DNA of 6,987 bases. Source: an uncultured Clostridium sp. Lineage in GTDB: Bacteria > Bacillota_A > Clostridia > TANB77 > CAG-508. Below the pieces are notes generated by a model. The model did not search any database. It saw nothing but the letters and a program-made list of their open reading frames with translations, and was not told where the DNA came from. This document shows, in pieces, positions 6,771-6,987 of the stretch. The stretch is from the NCBI GenBank assembly GCA_947244675.1, contig CAMXLV010000091.1, forward strand, positions 1 to 6,987. The letters run 5' to 3'. The first letter of the stretch is position 1; the number at the start of each line of letters is the position of its first letter. A program made the position numbers and the translations under genes.

Positions 6771-6799
6771 AAAAAAGTATTTAATTCAAATAGTTTTTT
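6771..6799. repeat. Short palindrome related to the 6621-6699 repeat
   Basis: AAAAAAGTATTT, a short AATTC loop and AAATAGTTTTTT form a hairpin with a single G-G mismatch. Its left arm AAAAAAGTATTTAATT (6771-6786) matches 6622-6637 at 15 of 16 bases, so the two palindromes share their ends but differ in their inner length. Confidence 0.5.
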
Positions 6800-6831
6800 C
6801 TACGTAAATTTATAGCAAAGGAGGTGACACT

Positions 6832-6987
6832 ATGGAACAAAAAATTTTGGACATTCTTTTGGAAATGCAAGGAGACATTAAAGCAATTAAAACAAGAGTT
6901 GATGCATTAGAAGTGCGACAAGACAAAATGGAACAATATATTAAAACAGAATTGGATACCATCAAAACAGAACTAAAGAAAATTACA
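6832..6987 (+). CDS. Coiled-coil protein, N-terminal part (runs off window)
   Basis: Fifty-two codons are open from ATG 6832 to the window end, with no stop reached. The start is supported by an unusually complete Shine-Dalgarno sequence, AAAGGAGGTGA at 6817-6827, four bases before ATG. The peptide (MEQKILDILLEMQGDIKAI and onward) has hydrophobic residues at 3-4 spacing (I5, I8, L9, I16, I19, V23, L26, M33, I37, L41, I44, L48, I51) between charged residues, as in a long amphipathic coiled coil. It has no signal peptide or membrane segment in the visible part. I do not recognise a family. Small coiled-coil proteins of this look are common near Clostridia genes and in mobile elements, and no function can be assigned. 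Confidence 0.75.
   Translation, partial: MEQKILDILLEMQGDIKAIKTRVDALEVRQDKMEQYIKTELDTIKTELKKIT

Larger units (their letters stand above)
6613..6831. other. Gene-free stretch dense in palindromes
   Basis: These 219 bp hold no convincing gene on either strand. They contain four inverted repeats in succession (6621-6699, 6725-6738, 6745-6759 and 6771-6799), mostly flanked by A and T runs. Some must serve as the valS terminator; a promoter for the gene at 6832 is expected but no good one was seen. The best pair, TTGAAG 6755-6760 with TTTAAT 6780-6785, has a 19-base spacer. Confidence 0.6.

Noticed and set aside
1..6987. CRISPR arrays, rRNA, tRNA genes or insertion sequences
   Set aside because: I saw no regularly spaced repeats, no transposase coding and no recognisable tRNA or rRNA sequence in the window.

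Overview
The window is strongly A+T-rich. It carries the end of the spoIIIA sporulation operon and a valS gene under T-box control, so the host is most likely a low-GC, endospore-forming Firmicute of the Clostridia type. The exact taxon cannot be read from the sequence. Almost all coding is on the + strand.

Layout: 1-243 is the C-terminal end of spoIIIAE. It is followed by complete spoIIIAF, spoIIIAG and spoIIIAH (256-2091), tightly packed and each with a Shine-Dalgarno site. These encode parts of the mother-cell side of the SpoIIIA-SpoIIQ channel. A small Xre-type regulator (2113-2319, - strand) converges on spoIIIAH. A divergent intergenic region of 180 bp then holds a promoter in each direction and TGACA-type repeats. 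A phosphofructokinase gene (2500-3647) follows, then a valine T-box leader (about 3743-3968), valS (3990-6612), a gene-free stretch dense in palindromes (6613-6831), and the start of a small coiled-coil protein that runs off the window end.

The main result concerns pfk and valS. Neither can be read in one frame. pfk needs two +1 shifts and valS needs one. At all three places the unshifted frame presents the codon CGG, followed by A, and skipping the C puts GGA (glycine) in the new frame at a point where homology expects the protein to continue. I found no other in-frame CGG in roughly 2,000 codons of this window, whereas CGA (8) and CGT (5) are used as ordinary arginine codons. The shift in valS lies just before the HIGH-type catalytic motif, and one pfk shift lies just after the MGR substrate motif, so neither enzyme could work without the correction.

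Three identical, non-homopolymeric lesions in two central housekeeping genes are hard to explain as sequencing error or gene decay. The best reading is translational recoding: either a +1 shift at an unassigned or starved CGG codon, or a tRNA that reads CGGA as a four-base glycine codon. This is an inference from one window. A genome-wide CGG survey, the tRNA set and peptide data would decide it.
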